Part shown: positions 37,629 through 47,787 of the stretch, piece by piece | How the letters are laid out: every line of letters starts with the position of its first letter | Numbering within the stretch: position 1 is the stretch's first letter | Source: an uncultured SAR86 cluster bacterium | GTDB lineage: Bacteria; Pseudomonadota; Gammaproteobacteria; Magnimaribacterales; D2472 | Length of the DNA stretch: 64,000 bases | Direction of reading: 5' to 3' | Assembly: GCA_902583575.1 (NCBI GenBank) | Contig: CACHWY010000001.1 | Coordinates: forward strand, 86,001-150,000 | Made by a program: the position numbers and the translations under genes | The notes under the pieces: model-generated | What the model was told of the DNA's origin: nothing | The model's input: the letters and a program-made list of their open reading frames with translations, nothing else | Databases searched by the model: none

Positions 37629-37784
37629 AGTTTTTTATCATTTACATATAGACATTAGACAACTTAATCTATAAAGTACAATTTTAATGTCAGCATATTA
37701 TTTTAGCTCATTAAAATTAAAAAATTCTTTAAATAGTCAACCACAATTTTTCTCAAAATTCTCTATTAAAATGAGGTTATTTTA
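37629..37784 (+). promoter_or_regulatory. Intergenic promoter region between divergent map and carA
   Basis: The 156-base AT-rich gap must hold promoters for both operons. On the - strand TTGACT (complement of 37735-37740) is a good -35, but the -10 region at the right distance is weak. On the + strand CTATTAAAAT just before the GAGG ribosome-binding site of carA is a possible -10. I saw no arginine or pyrimidine repressor site that I could define with confidence. Confidence 0.3.
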
Positions 37785-38906
37785 ATGTCTTTCAAAGCCA
37801 TATTAGCATTTGAAGATGGTAGTGTATTCTATGGAAAGGGTTTTGGAAAAGAAAAATTCGATGTAGGCGAGCTTGTTTTTAATACTTCCATGACAGGATA
37901 TCAAGAGATCATTACTGACCCATCATATAAAAAACAAATTATTACTTTTACACATCCGCATATTGGGAATACAGGAATAAACAAAGAGGATAATGAATCT
38001 AAAGTAATTCATGCCTCTGGTATGGTTGTTAAAAACTTTTGTGAAAAACCAAGTAATTGGAGATCAGACACTTCGCTTGAAAATTTCTTATCTAAAAATG
38101 ATGTTATGGCTATTTCAGAAGTTGATACTCGTCAAATTACATCTAAGCTAAGAGAAAAGGGTGCAATGAATTGTTGTATAGGTTCTTTATCTGTTATTTC
38201 TGATGAGGATGCAATCAAGGAAGCTAAATTATTCAAGGGATTAAAAGGGATGGATTTAGCTCAAGTTGTTTCTTCGGCTTCTGAATACAAATGGAATGAA
38301 GGAATTTGGCCTGAAAATAAAAAATCTAATGAATCTTTGCCAGTTGTTGCATATGACTACGGTATAAAAGAAAACATTCTGAGGCTTTTAGCTGAACATG
38401 TTGGCGAAGTAAGGGTTGTAAATGCTAAAACTCCATATGAAGAAATTATTAAATTAAAACCTAAAGGGATATTTTTATCAAATGGGCCTGGTGATCCTGA
38501 GCCTTGTGATTATGCAATTAGAAATATTAAGAAATTTTTAGAAGAAAAAATACCTATTTTTGGTATTTGCCTAGGCCATCAGCTGCTCGCTCTTGCTGGG
38601 GGAGCAGATACTTACAAAATGAAATTTGGGCATCATGGAGCCAATCATCCTGTTCAAGATATTTCCTCAAAAGAAGTCTTTATTACTAGTCAAAATCATG
38701 GATTTGCAGTTGATATAGATTCTCTCCCTGCAAACATAGAAGTAACACATATATCATTATTTGATAAGTCCCTTCAAGGTATACAATTCAAGGATTCACC
38801 TGCTTTTAGCTTCCAAGGACATCCTGAGGCAAGTCCAGGCCCTCAAGAAATACAAACCCTTTTTAATAAATTTAGTTTAATGATTAAAGAATATGCCAAG
38901 AAGTAA
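37785..38906 (+). CDS. carA: Carbamoyl-phosphate synthase small (glutaminase) subunit
   Basis: Hydrolyses glutamine and channels ammonia to CarB for carbamoyl phosphate, the precursor of pyrimidines and arginine. The N-terminal domain begins [17 protein letters not shown]. The class I glutaminase domain has the nucleophile Cys in [12 protein letters not shown] and the His/Glu pair in [11 protein letters not shown]. Length 373. A GAGG site precedes the ATG. It overlaps carB by 14 bases. Confidence 0.97.
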   Translation: MSFKAILAFEDGSVFYGKGFGKEKFDVGELVFNTSMTGYQEIITDPSYKKQIITFTHPHIGNTGINKEDNESKVIHASGMVVKNFCEKPSNWRSDTSLENFLSKNDVMAISEVDTRQITSKLREKGAMNCCIGSLSVISDEDAIKEAKLFKGLKGMDLAQVVSSASEYKWNEGIWPENKKSNESLPVVAYDYGIKENILRLLAEHVGEVRVVNAKTPYEEIIKLKPKGIFLSNGPGDPEPCDYAIRNIKKFLEEKIPIFGICLGHQLLALAGGADTYKMKFGHHGANHPVQDISSKEVFITSQNHGFAVDIDSLPANIEVTHISLFDKSLQGIQFKDSPAFSFQGHPEASPGPQEIQTLFNKFSLMIKEYAKK

Positions 38907-41900
38907 AGATATTTCATCGATACTTATAATTGGCGCTGGCCCAATTATAATTGGACAAGCTTGCGAGTTTGATTATTCTGGGGCGCAGGCATGCAAGGCC
39001 CTAAAAGAAGAAGGATTTAGAGTAATTTTAGTTAATTCAAATCCAGCCACCATAATGACAGATCCTTTATTGGCTGACGCAACCTACATCGAGCCAATTC
39101 ACTGGCAATCAATTGAAAAAATCATAGAAAAAGAGAATCCAGATGCAATTTTACCAACCATGGGAGGCCAAACGGCTTTAAATACAGCATTAACTTTAGA
39201 TAAAAAAGGCATACTAAAGAAACATGATGTCATTCTTATAGGTGCAAATAGAATAGCAATTGATAAGGCAGAAGATAGGCAGCTATTTGATGAAACAATG
39301 AAAGCAATTGATCTGGAGACACCAGCATCAGGGATAGCTCATTCAATGGTTGACGCACTAAAAGTTCAAAAAGAAATAGGATTCCCATGCATTATAAGGC
39401 CATCTTTTACTATGGGAGGAACTGGTGGAGGTATTGCATATAACATTAGCGAATTTAAAGCAATTTGTGAAAAAGGATTAGAGTTATCTCCTACTAATGA
39501 ATTATTGATTGATGAATCTCTTATAGGTTGGAAAGAATATGAGATGGAGGTTGTAAGAGATTGTGAGGATAATTGCATAATTGTTTGTTCTATTGAAAAT
39601 TTAGATCCAATGGGTATTCATACCGGTGATTCAATTACCATAGCTCCTGCTCAAACACTTACAGATAAAGAATTTCAAATAATGCGAAATGCATCTTTTA
39701 AAATTTTAAGAGAAATAGGTGTAGACACAGGAGGATCAAATGTTCAATTTGCTATAAACCCAGAAAATGGAAAAATGGTTGTTATTGAGATGAATCCAAG
39801 AGTAAGCAGATCCTCTGCTTTAGCATCAAAAGCTACTGGATTTCCAATAGCAAAAGTAGCCGCTCTTTTATCAGTTGGTTTTACCCTCGATGAATTGAAA
39901 AATGATATAACAGGTGGCTTAACTCCAGCCTCATTTGAGCCAAGCATAGATTACATTGTTACTAAAATACCAAAATTTGCGTTTGAAAAATTTCCTCAAG
40001 CAAGTCCAAAATTAACAACCCAAATGAAATCAGTTGGAGAAGTTATGTCTATTGGTTCAAACTTCCAAGAATCATTGCAAAAAGCTTTATGTAGCATGGA
40101 AGAGGAATTAAATGGGCTTAATTCAATAAAAACAAAAGCATCAGATCTCACAAAAGAAGAGATTCAGAGTGAGTTAACTATTCCAGGCCCTAAAAGGCTT
40201 TTCTATGTAGCGGATGCAATCCGAAATAATTGGTCATTAGAGAAGATATTTTCTTTAACAAAAATTGATTATTGGTTTTTAGATCAAATAAAAGAGTTAA
40301 TAGATATTGAAAATAATTTAATTAATATAAAACTCAAGCAATTAGACAAGAAATATCTTAGGAAAATTAAAGAAAAGGGCTTTTCTGACAATAGAATAGC
40401 TGAGTTAGTTGGATCAAATGAGGATGATATTAGAGAGCTTCGAAAAAAATTAGAAATAATACCAATTTTTAGACGAGTAGACACATGCGCAGCAGAATTC
40501 GCTACTTCGACTTGTTATATGTATTCTTCATATGGAGATAAATGTGAAAGCAACCCAACTTCAAAAAAGAAAATTATGGTTCTAGGCAGCGGTCCAAATA
40601 GAATTGGACAAGGAATAGAATTTGATTATTGTTGTGTTCACGCTTCATTAGCTATGCAAGAAGAAGGATATGAATCAATAATGGTTAATTGTAATCCAGA
40701 AACCGTCTCAACGGACTACGATGTATCTAATAGACTTTATTTTGAGCCTATAACCGCAGAAAAGATATTCGATATTATTGATATAGAAAAACCAGAAGGA
40801 GTAATTATCCAATTTGGTGGCCAGACCCCATTAAAATTAGCTGATGTTTTATCAGAGAAGGGGGTAAATATTTTAGGTACTAATGTAGACGCAATTGATA
40901 GGTCCGAAGATAGAGAAAGATTCCAAGAATTGGTTAAAAAATTGGGCTTGAAACAACCTTCTAACAACACTGCAAAAAATACAAGCGAGGCCATAAAGAA
41001 GGCTATAGAAATTGGATTTCCAATTGTTGTAAGGCCTTCATATGTTTTAGGTGGAAGAGCGATGCAATTAGTAAATAATACTAAAGAACTCGAAAAGTAT
41101 TTGAATGAAGCAGTTGAAGTTTCAAATAGCAAACCAATTCTATTAGATAGTTATTTAACCGATGCTATTGAGGTTGATGTTGATGTAGTTTCTGATGGGA
41201 AAAACATAGAGATTGGTGGAATTTTGCAACATATTGAACAAGCGGGTATTCATTCAGGGGATTCAGCATGCTCTCTTCCTCCTTATAGTTTATCAAATGA
41301 GATCCAGGAAAAGATGGTTGGTCAAGCTAAGAGTATTGCGAAGGAGTTAGATGTCTTAGGATTAATGAATATTCAATTTGCTGTTAAAGATGAGGAAATA
41401 TACATCATTGAAGTCAATCCTAGAGCTTCTAGAACAGTTCCATTTATATCAAAAGCAATTGGCAACTCTCTTGCAAAGGTTGCTTCTAAAGCAATGATAG
41501 GAAAAAGCTTAAAAAATCAGCAGTTCTCTTCAAAATTACCTGATGGGCTCTCATTTGTGAAAGAGGCAGTCATGCCTTTTGATAAATTTCCTCATGTAGA
41601 TCCAATTTTAGGACCTGAAATGAAATCTACTGGTGAAGTAATGGGTATTGGTCCAAATTTTGGAGAAGCATATGCTAAAGCCCAAAAAGGAGCTAATAAG
41701 GTTTTAAGAAGAAAAGGCCTTGTTTTTATAAGCGTTAAAGCTTCAGATAAAAAATATTTAGATAAATTTGTTCCAGCCATAATCGAACTTGGATTTAATA
41801 TTATAGCGACAGCTGGAACAGCCGAATATATAGATAATCTTGGATACAAGGTAAGAAAAGTAAATAAGGTTATGGAAGGAAGGCCCCATGTTGTAGATAG

Positions 41901-42105
41901 CATTTTAAACAATGAAATAGATCTTGTTATTAATACAACAGAAGGAACACAATCAATCAAAGATTCTGCATCAATAAGGCAAAGCGCCCTAAGAAATAAA
42001 ATTTTTTGCACTACAACAATGTTTGGAGCTTTTGCTATTATTGATGCATTGCAGAACAACGAAGATGATTGGACTTATAGCACTCTTCAAGAAATAAATA
42101 ATTAA
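38893..42105 (+). CDS. carB: Carbamoyl-phosphate synthase large subunit
   Basis: Two homologous ATP-grasp halves carry out bicarbonate and carbamate phosphorylation. The first half opens with [19 protein letters not shown] and has [11 protein letters not shown]; the second has [19 protein letters not shown] and [11 protein letters not shown]. An MGS-like regulatory domain closes the protein ([13 protein letters not shown]). Length 1070 residues, normal. It shares an overlap with carA and precedes greA, the dapB-carA-carB-greA order of many gammaproteobacteria minus dapB. Confidence 0.97.
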   Translation: MPRSKDISSILIIGAGPIIIGQACEFDYSGAQACKALKEEGFRVILVNSNPATIMTDPLLADATYIEPIHWQSIEKIIEKENPDAILPTMGGQTALNTALTLDKKGILKKHDVILIGANRIAIDKAEDRQLFDETMKAIDLETPASGIAHSMVDALKVQKEIGFPCIIRPSFTMGGTGGGIAYNISEFKAICEKGLELSPTNELLIDESLIGWKEYEMEVVRDCEDNCIIVCSIENLDPMGIHTGDSITIAPAQTLTDKEFQIMRNASFKILREIGVDTGGSNVQFAINPENGKMVVIEMNPRVSRSSALASKATGFPIAKVAALLSVGFTLDELKNDITGGLTPASFEPSIDYIVTKIPKFAFEKFPQASPKLTTQMKSVGEVMSIGSNFQESLQKALCSMEEELNGLNSIKTKASDLTKEEIQSELTIPGPKRLFYVADAIRNNWSLEKIFSLTKIDYWFLDQIKELIDIENNLINIKLKQLDKKYLRKIKEKGFSDNRIAELVGSNEDDIRELRKKLEIIPIFRRVDTCAAEFATSTCYMYSSYGDKCESNPTSKKKIMVLGSGPNRIGQGIEFDYCCVHASLAMQEEGYESIMVNCNPETVSTDYDVSNRLYFEPITAEKIFDIIDIEKPEGVIIQFGGQTPLKLADVLSEKGVNILGTNVDAIDRSEDRERFQELVKKLGLKQPSNNTAKNTSEAIKKAIEIGFPIVVRPSYVLGGRAMQLVNNTKELEKYLNEAVEVSNSKPILLDSYLTDAIEVDVDVVSDGKNIEIGGILQHIEQAGIHSGDSACSLPPYSLSNEIQEKMVGQAKSIAKELDVLGLMNIQFAVKDEEIYIIEVNPRASRTVPFISKAIGNSLAKVASKAMIGKSLKNQQFSSKLPDGLSFVKEAVMPFDKFPHVDPILGPEMKSTGEVMGIGPNFGEAYAKAQKGANKVLRRKGLVFISVKASDKKYLDKFVPAIIELGFNIIATAGTAEYIDNLGYKVRKVNKVMEGRPHVVDSILNNEIDLVINTTEGTQSIKDSASIRQSALRNKIFCTTTMFGAFAIIDALQNNEDDWTYSTLQEINN

Positions 42106-42115
42106 TATTCTATAT

Positions 42116-42124
42116 TGTTATAAT
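42116..42124 (+). promoter_or_regulatory. Extended -10 promoter placing transcription start on the greA ATG
   Basis: TGTTATAAT (42116-42124; TG at 42116-42117, T, then a perfect TATAAT at 42119-42124) follows the carB stop by 10 bases. Counting six to seven bases on gives a start near 42131, the first base of the greA start codon, so the transcript could be leaderless. greA has no Shine-Dalgarno, which agrees. Confidence 0.5.
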
Positions 42125-42130
42125 TCTTCT

Positions 42131-42607
42131 ATGAGTAGAGTACCACTTACAAAAGAAGGTGAAATCTTAATAAAGGAAAAACTTTCTAATTTAAAATTTG
42201 TTGAAAGGCCTCAAATTTCTAATGCTATTGCTGAAGCTAGAGCTCATGGAGATCTTAAAGAAAATGCTGAATATCATGCAGCAAAGGAATTACAAGGATT
42301 AATTGAGGCTAAGATTAGTGAAATGGAAAATGCTTTAACAAATGCTCAAGTTATTGATGTAAAAGAAATACCTGAGACAGGCAGAGTTATATTTGGGTCT
42401 ACTGTTATTGTCTATGACATTGAAAATGATAAAGAAATTAAATATAAAATTGTTGGTAATTTAGAATCTGATCCTGATAAAGGCCAAATTTCTATTGATA
42501 CTCCTATTGCAAAAGGTTTAGTAGGAAAGTTTGTTGATGATGAAATTAATATACAAACACCATCAGGAAATTTAAAGTATGAAATTTTAGAAGTTAAACA
42601 TCTTTAA
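42131..42607 (+). CDS. greA: Transcription elongation factor GreA
   Basis: Rescues backtracked RNA polymerase by stimulating transcript cleavage. The N-terminal coiled coil carries the acidic tip AHGDLKENAEYHAAKE (residues about 40-55), and the C-terminal globular domain includes FGSTVIVYDIE and SPIAKGL-like PIAKGLVGK. Length 158, the same as E. coli. The upstream spacer is only 25 bases from carB and contains its own likely promoter. Confidence 0.97.
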   Translation: MSRVPLTKEGEILIKEKLSNLKFVERPQISNAIAEARAHGDLKENAEYHAAKELQGLIEAKISEMENALTNAQVIDVKEIPETGRVIFGSTVIVYDIENDKEIKYKIVGNLESDPDKGQISIDTPIAKGLVGKFVDDEINIQTPSGNLKYEILEVKHL

Positions 42608-42615
42608 ATAAATAA

Positions 42616-43179
42616 ATGCATGTAGATAATTGGGCCAACAAAGCCAAACAAATGGGATACCGATCAAGAGCAGTTTTTAAATTAGAAGAAATCTTAAACA
42701 AGATTAAATTTAAAAAAAGTTTCAATAATGTTTTAGATATTGGTAGTGCCCCAGGTGGTTGGTCCCAATATATTATTAAGAATTTTCCAAAATCTAAAGT
42801 CTATGCTTTAGATATCCTTGACATGGAACCAATCGAGGGAGTTTTCTTTTTTAAAGAGAGTATTGAAGAAATTGATTCTATAGCACCAATAAATAATTTA
42901 AAAAGAAAATTCGATCTTGTAATTTCTGATATAGCCCCCAACTTAAGTGGTATTGACGCAGTTGATACCGAGAATGTTTATATGCTAAATAAACTTTCTT
43001 TGAAGATTGCAAATGATTATTTAGATTTAGGTGGCTTAGTGGTGATTAAAACATTCCAAAACAACATGTTAAGAAGTTTAAGAAAAGATATGGAATTATC
43101 TTTTAATATAGTTCAAACTTATAAGCCTGCTGCATCAAAAAAGCAATCAGGTGAAATATATTTATTTGGAGCAAAGTAA
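42616..43179 (+). CDS. rlmE: 23S rRNA 2'-O-ribose U2552 methyltransferase
   Basis: SAM-dependent methyltransferase (FtsJ/RrmJ) acting late in 50S assembly. The N-terminal KAKQMGYRSRAVFKLEEI, the SAM motif LDIGSAPGGWSQYI and the catalytic region ISDIAPNLSGIDAVD are typical. Length 187, about 20 shorter than E. coli at the N-terminus. No obvious Shine-Dalgarno precedes the ATG eight bases after greA. ftsH follows three bases later, its conserved partner. Confidence 0.96.
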   Translation: MHVDNWANKAKQMGYRSRAVFKLEEILNKIKFKKSFNNVLDIGSAPGGWSQYIIKNFPKSKVYALDILDMEPIEGVFFFKESIEEIDSIAPINNLKRKFDLVISDIAPNLSGIDAVDTENVYMLNKLSLKIANDYLDLGGLVVIKTFQNNMLRSLRKDMELSFNIVQTYKPAASKKQSGEIYLFGAK

Positions 43180-43182
43180 TTC

Positions 43183-45090
43183 ATGAGTAGTTTTATAAGA
43201 AATCTTGTTGTTTGGGTGATCCTAGGATCGCTGATGTTTTATGTGTTTAATAATATAGAAAATTCATCTTCAAGAGAGCAAATAAGTTATAGTCAATTTA
43301 AGCAGGAACTTTTATCAGATAAGATTATTAAGGTCGTATATAAGGGCGATCAAATGACGATAATTGGAGATCGACTTGATGGGTCTAAATTTGAAACCAC
43401 ACACCCTATCTTTAAAAAAGATGAGGCTGTCGATAATGCAATCGAAGAGCATGGAGTTATAGCTGTATATGAAAAGGTAGAGCAACCATCTATTTTTTCT
43501 CAATTACTTGTAGGCGCATTCCCTATAATCTTACTTTTAGCAATATTCTTCTTTTTTATGCGGCAAATGCAAGGCGGAATTTCTGGTAAAGGTGGTCCAA
43601 TGTCATTTGGTCGAAGTAAAGCTAAATTAATGGAAGGCGGAAAAGTAAAAACTACTTTTAAAGATGTCGCAGGTTGCGAAGAAGCTAAACAAGATGTTTC
43701 AGAATTAATTGATTTCTTAAAAGACCCTACAAAATTTCAAAAACTTGGTGGAAAGATACCAAGAGGCGTTTTAATGGTTGGTCCTCCAGGTACAGGTAAA
43801 ACATTAATTGCAAGAGCAGTCGCTGGAGAAGCAAGAGTTCCTTTCTTTTCAATATCAGGATCAGATTTTGTTGAAATGTTTGTAGGAGTTGGCGCTTCAA
43901 GAGTTAGAGATATGTTTGATCAGGCTAAAAAACAATCTCCATGTATTGTATTTATAGATGAAATTGATGCTGTTGGAAGACATAGAGGTGCAGGCCTTGG
44001 CGGAGGTCATGATGAAAGAGAGCAAACTCTTAATCAGCTATTAGTTGAAATGGATGGATTTGAAGGAAATGACGGAGTTATAGTTATTGCAGCAACTAAT
44101 AGACCAGACGTTTTAGACCCTGCTTTATTAAGACCAGGAAGATTTGATAGACAAGTAGTCGTTGATTTACCAGATATAAGAGGAAGAGAGGCAATCTTAA
44201 AAGTGCATATGAGAAAAGTACCTTTAGATGCAGATGTTGATCCATTAGTAATTGCTAGAGGAACGCCAGGATTCTCTGGGGCTGACTTAGCTAATTTAAT
44301 AAATGAGGCAGCGTTATTTGCTGCAAGATATTCTGATAAGAAGATTGACCAATCTCATTTAGATCTAGCAAAAGATAAAATAATGATGGGTGCTGAAAGA
44401 AAGTCTATGATTTTAAGTGAAGAGCAAAAAAGAATAACAGCATATCATGAAGCGGGTCATGCTATCGTTGGAAGATTATGTCCAACGCATGATCCTGTAT
44501 ATAAAGTAACCATAATTCCAAGAGGAAGAGCACTAGGAGTAACAATGTTTTTACCTGAAGAAGACACTTATATGCAAAGTAAAGAATATCTTCTTGGCAG
44601 AATTACTACTTTATTTGGAGGAAGAATTGCAGAGAGCATTATCAACGGACAACAAGGTATTACAACTGGTGCATCTAATGATATTGAGGTGGCTACTGGT
44701 ATTGCAACAAATATGGTCACTAAGTGGGGTTTTTCAGATGAATTAGGAACAATTAAGTATGGAGAAGATGAAGGCAGCCCATTTTTGGGAAGATCTGTTT
44801 CAAACCCAACTCAAACCAGAAGTGACCAAACATCAAAATTAATTGATTCAGAGGTCAAAGCTATAATTGATTCATGTTACAAAAGAGCTGAGAAATTATT
44901 AAAAGAGAATTTAGATAAGTTAAATGTCATGGCTGATGCGCTTTTAAAATATGAAACAATTGATGCTCCTCAAATAGACGATATTATGGCCGGAGCAACT
45001 CCTAGAGAGCCAGAAGGATGGTCTGATAATCCTCCTTCAGATAAATCTAATAAAAAATCTTCGATAAAAGGCACTGCTGAAGAGTTATAA
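43183..45090 (+). CDS. ftsH: ATP-dependent zinc metalloprotease FtsH
   Basis: Membrane-anchored AAA+ protease that degrades LpxC, heat-shock sigma factor and damaged membrane proteins in model species. Transmembrane helices flank a small periplasmic domain (residues about 5-20 and 105-125). The AAA module has Walker A GPPGTGKT, Walker [10 protein letters not shown] and the SRH; the protease site is [10 protein letters not shown]. Length 635. The C-terminal tail is charged and probably disordered. Confidence 0.97.
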   Translation: MSSFIRNLVVWVILGSLMFYVFNNIENSSSREQISYSQFKQELLSDKIIKVVYKGDQMTIIGDRLDGSKFETTHPIFKKDEAVDNAIEEHGVIAVYEKVEQPSIFSQLLVGAFPIILLLAIFFFFMRQMQGGISGKGGPMSFGRSKAKLMEGGKVKTTFKDVAGCEEAKQDVSELIDFLKDPTKFQKLGGKIPRGVLMVGPPGTGKTLIARAVAGEARVPFFSISGSDFVEMFVGVGASRVRDMFDQAKKQSPCIVFIDEIDAVGRHRGAGLGGGHDEREQTLNQLLVEMDGFEGNDGVIVIAATNRPDVLDPALLRPGRFDRQVVVDLPDIRGREAILKVHMRKVPLDADVDPLVIARGTPGFSGADLANLINEAALFAARYSDKKIDQSHLDLAKDKIMMGAERKSMILSEEQKRITAYHEAGHAIVGRLCPTHDPVYKVTIIPRGRALGVTMFLPEEDTYMQSKEYLLGRITTLFGGRIAESIINGQQGITTGASNDIEVATGIATNMVTKWGFSDELGTIKYGEDEGSPFLGRSVSNPTQTRSDQTSKLIDSEVKAIIDSCYKRAEKLLKENLDKLNVMADALLKYETIDAPQIDDIMAGATPREPEGWSDNPPSDKSNKKSSIKGTAEEL

Positions 45091-45099
45091 TTCTTTCCC

Positions 45100-46422
45100 A
45101 TGAATTTAAAATTTGGAACCGACGGCATTAGGGGACCTGTCGAAAACAAAATAACTCCTGAAGCATGCTTAAAGATTGGTCATGCAACTGGGCTCGTAAT
45201 GAAAGAACTAGGTTGGGAAACGGTTGTTATAGGCAAGGATACTAGGATATCAGGATATATGCTTGAATCTGCACTTCAAGCAGGTTTTATAGCTTCAGGC
45301 GTAAATGTTAATCTATTAGGGCCTCTTCCTACCCCAGGCGTAGCTTATCTTACAAAAACATTAAGAAATAAATTTGGCGTGGTTATAAGTGCCTCTCATA
45401 ATGATTTTTTAGATAACGGCATAAAGATCTTTAATGAAGATGGTGAAAAAATCTCAAGAGATATAGAAAAAAAGATTGAAAAAAATATTGCTAAAAACCT
45501 TACTCCAGTTGAGACCTCTAAAATAGGCAAAGCATATAGATTTGATGAGTCAGGACCAAGATATATTGAATTTTGTAAATCTACAGTACCTCCAGATATT
45601 TCATTTTCCTCTCTTAGAATTGTTATCGATTGTGCTAATGGAGCATGTTACAAGGTAAGTCCAGAAATATTCCAGGAATTAGGCGCAGAAGTAATAAAAA
45701 TTGGTACAGAACCGGATGGATACAATATTAATCAAGATTGTGGATCTACCAATCCTGAAGTTGTCCAAGAGGCTGTAATTAAACATAGAGCAGATTATGG
45801 GATCTCCCTTGATGGTGATGGTGATAGGGTAATTTTAGTAGATAAAGAAGGAAATATATTAGATGGAGATGATCTTTTATATATTCTTGCTTTTGCAAAT
45901 CCTAATAGAACAGGTGCTTGGTCTGGAGTTGTGGGAACTTTTATGAGCAATCTAGGTTTAGAAGATGGAATTACGAAACTTGGTTATAAATTTTTAAGAG
46001 CTGATGTTGGAGATAAATACGTTACTGAAATGCTCACGAAAAAAGGCTGGATGTTAGGAGGAGAAGCCTCTGGGCATATTATATGCAAAGATCTTGTTAG
46101 CACAGGCGATGGAACTATTGCTGCTTTGAAAGTTATATCTTCTTTATTAATGTTAGAAAAAAGCCCCCAAGAAGTGCTTTCTAATTACAAAAAGATACCT
46201 CAGATTAATAAGGCTGTTTCAGTAAATAATAAGGATGTGGTTAATGATAAAGACCTCAAAGCATTAATTAAAGAGATTGAATCAGATATGACTGTTGGAA
46301 GGATTTTGGTTAGACCATCAGGGACTGAATCTAAAATAAGAATTATGGTAGAAGCTTCTGAAAAACAAGTAGCAGAAAAATTTGCTAGTGATATTGAAAA
46401 AATTATAAGGTCAAAATCATGA
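45100..46422 (+). CDS. glmM: Phosphoglucosamine mutase
   Basis: Interconverts glucosamine 6- and 1-phosphate on the way to UDP-GlcNAc for peptidoglycan and lipid A. It opens with LKFGTDGIRG; the phosphorylated serine is in VVISASHNDFLDNGIK, the metal loop is DGDGDRV, and VRPSGTESKIRIMVE is near the end. Length 440. folP, which lies between ftsH and glmM in many relatives, is absent here. Confidence 0.97.
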   Translation: MNLKFGTDGIRGPVENKITPEACLKIGHATGLVMKELGWETVVIGKDTRISGYMLESALQAGFIASGVNVNLLGPLPTPGVAYLTKTLRNKFGVVISASHNDFLDNGIKIFNEDGEKISRDIEKKIEKNIAKNLTPVETSKIGKAYRFDESGPRYIEFCKSTVPPDISFSSLRIVIDCANGACYKVSPEIFQELGAEVIKIGTEPDGYNINQDCGSTNPEVVQEAVIKHRADYGISLDGDGDRVILVDKEGNILDGDDLLYILAFANPNRTGAWSGVVGTFMSNLGLEDGITKLGYKFLRADVGDKYVTEMLTKKGWMLGGEASGHIICKDLVSTGDGTIAALKVISSLLMLEKSPQEVLSNYKKIPQINKAVSVNNKDVVNDKDLKALIKEIESDMTVGRILVRPSGTESKIRIMVEASEKQVAEKFASDIEKIIRSKS

Positions 46423-47168
46423 TAATCGCTAATTGGAAATGTAATGGAAGTACAGAAATGGTACTTTCATGGTTTGAAGCGTATAACATAGAATTTAATT
46501 TTGAAAACTATGATTTTGATATATTTATAGGGCTGGCTCTACCATCAATATACTTAAATCATTTTGACAGAGAAGATAGTCAATTTAATTTTGCTGAATG
46601 GGGAGTGCAAGATGTAGACCATTCAGATGGCTCAAGGACCGGTGCAATCTCGGTTGATATGTTGATTGATATGGAATGTGATTTTTCAATAATAGGACAT
46701 TCTGAGAGGCGACAAATATTTAATGAAGACAATGATTTGATAAAAGAAAAACTTAAAAGTCTTAATAATAGAATTATGCCTGTTTTATGTATTGGAGAAA
46801 CTAAAGAAGAAAATGATAAGGGTATAACCAAAGATATACTTAAAAATCAGCTTGAGATAGTTAATGGGCTTGAGTTAGATGAATCATTTACGATTGCCTA
46901 CGAACCCGTTTGGGCAATTGGAAGTGGTCTTACACCAGAACCAAAAGATATAAATGAAATTCATAAATACATAAAAGATGTTGTACAATCCAATTCTGCA
47001 AACAACCTTATACCAACAGTTTTGTATGGCGGGAGTGTTACAGATAAAAATGCTGAAAGCTTTTTTAAAGAAGAGTTTGTAGATGGTGCATTAGTTGGCG
47101 GAGCATCGCTAGATGGGACAACCTTTGCAAAAATAGTTAACATTTTTAATAGTACTAAAAAAACATGA
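46419..47168 (+). CDS. tpiA: Triosephosphate isomerase
   Basis: Glycolytic and gluconeogenic isomerase. The active-site Lys is in IIANWKCNGS, the His in IGHSERRQIF and the Glu in IAYEPVWAIGSG; VLYGGSV is the phosphate-binding loop. Length 249. It overlaps glmM by four bases and secG by four bases, the glmM-tpiA-secG order found in pseudomonads. Confidence 0.96.
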   Translation: MIIANWKCNGSTEMVLSWFEAYNIEFNFENYDFDIFIGLALPSIYLNHFDREDSQFNFAEWGVQDVDHSDGSRTGAISVDMLIDMECDFSIIGHSERRQIFNEDNDLIKEKLKSLNNRIMPVLCIGETKEENDKGITKDILKNQLEIVNGLELDESFTIAYEPVWAIGSGLTPEPKDINEIHKYIKDVVQSNSANNLIPTVLYGGSVTDKNAESFFKEEFVDGALVGGASLDGTTFAKIVNIFNSTKKT

Positions 47169-47476
47169 TAATTTTTATTAAATCAATATGTATCATCTTA
47201 GCAGTTGTTATAGTTGTCTTAGTCTTATTGCAACAAGGAAAAGGCTCTGATTTAGGTTCTGCTTTTGGTGGAGGATCTTCAAACTCCATGTTTGGAGCAT
47301 TAGGTCCATCTGATTTTCTTGGAAGGCTTACATATATATTAGTAGCTATATGGTTAGCACTTTCTTTATTATTAGCTTATCTATATAAAAGCGAAAATTC
47401 AGAAGTAATTTTTGAGACTCCTTTAATCGAAGAGGCTCTTGAAGAAGGATTATCTGAAGAAATTCCTATTGAATAA
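47165..47476 (+). CDS. secG: Protein translocase subunit SecG
   Basis: Small accessory subunit of the SecYEG channel. Two transmembrane helices (residues about 5-22 and 52-72) flank the conserved cytoplasmic loop VLLQQGKGSDLGSAFGGGSS. The 103-residue protein ends with an acidic tail. It overlaps tpiA by four bases and ends eight bases before the 3' end of the tRNA-Leu gene on the other strand. Confidence 0.95.
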   Translation: MIIFIKSICIILAVVIVVLVLLQQGKGSDLGSAFGGGSSNSMFGALGPSDFLGRLTYILVAIWLALSLLLAYLYKSENSEVIFETPLIEEALEEGLSEEIPIE

Positions 47477-47484
47477 GAATTAAA

Positions 47485-47571
47485 TGGTGCCGAAAGCGGG
47501 ACTTGAACCCGCACGAGCTTACGCTCACTAGCCCCTCAAGCTAGCGTGTCTACCAATTCCACCACTTCGGC
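47485..47571 (-). tRNA. tRNA-Leu (anticodon GAG)
   Basis: The 87-base gene starts GCCGAAG on the - strand and ends with an encoded CCA. The acceptor stem pairs fully (one G-U), the anticodon loop is TTGAGGG between CTAGC and GCTAG, and a long variable arm typical of Leu is present. It reads CUC/CUU codons. The same tRNA follows secG in E. coli (leuU), but on the secG strand; here it faces secG. Confidence 0.95.
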
Positions 47572-47582
47572 AAAAGAACGTG

Positions 47583-47588
47583 ATTATA
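47583..47588 (-). promoter_or_regulatory. Candidate -10 element of tRNA-Leu
   Basis: On the - strand the six bases read TATAAT, a perfect -10, and transcription would begin about five bases before the tRNA. The -35 region about 17 bases further upstream is AT-rich without a good match. Confidence 0.45.
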
Positions 47589-47619
47589 ACAATATTATAT
47601 TTCTTCTAATATAAAAAAC

Positions 47620-47648
47620 TTGACCTATCTAAGTTACTTTCATAAACT
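47620..47648 (+). promoter_or_regulatory. Promoter of initiator tRNA and rimP-nusA operon
   Basis: TTGACC (47620-47625) and TAAACT (47643-47648) are 17 bases apart, with a start expected near 47655, nine bases before the mature tRNA. The bases between -10 and start are GC-rich for this genome (TCGCTGCG), as in growth-rate-controlled stable RNA promoters. It lies back to back with the tRNA-Leu promoter. Confidence 0.55.
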
Positions 47649-47663
47649 TCATGTTCGCTGCGT

Positions 47664-47740
<77 letters not shown>

Positions 47741-47760
47741 CAGTCAAATAAATTTTTGTG

Positions 47761-47779
47761 GGGCAAATGCCCTTTTTTT
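47761..47779 (+). terminator. Short intrinsic terminator/attenuator before rimP
   Basis: GGGC (47761-47764), loop AAAT and GCCC (47769-47772) are followed by seven T. The stem is short, so termination is probably partial, separating abundant initiator tRNA from lower-level rimP-nusA mRNA. rimP starts nine bases later. Confidence 0.5.
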
Positions 47780-47787
47780 GTATAAAA

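Noticed and set aside
41592-42059. 155-codon open frame on the - strand inside carB
   Set aside because: It lies entirely inside a well-conserved carB region and reads as a typical antisense shadow.
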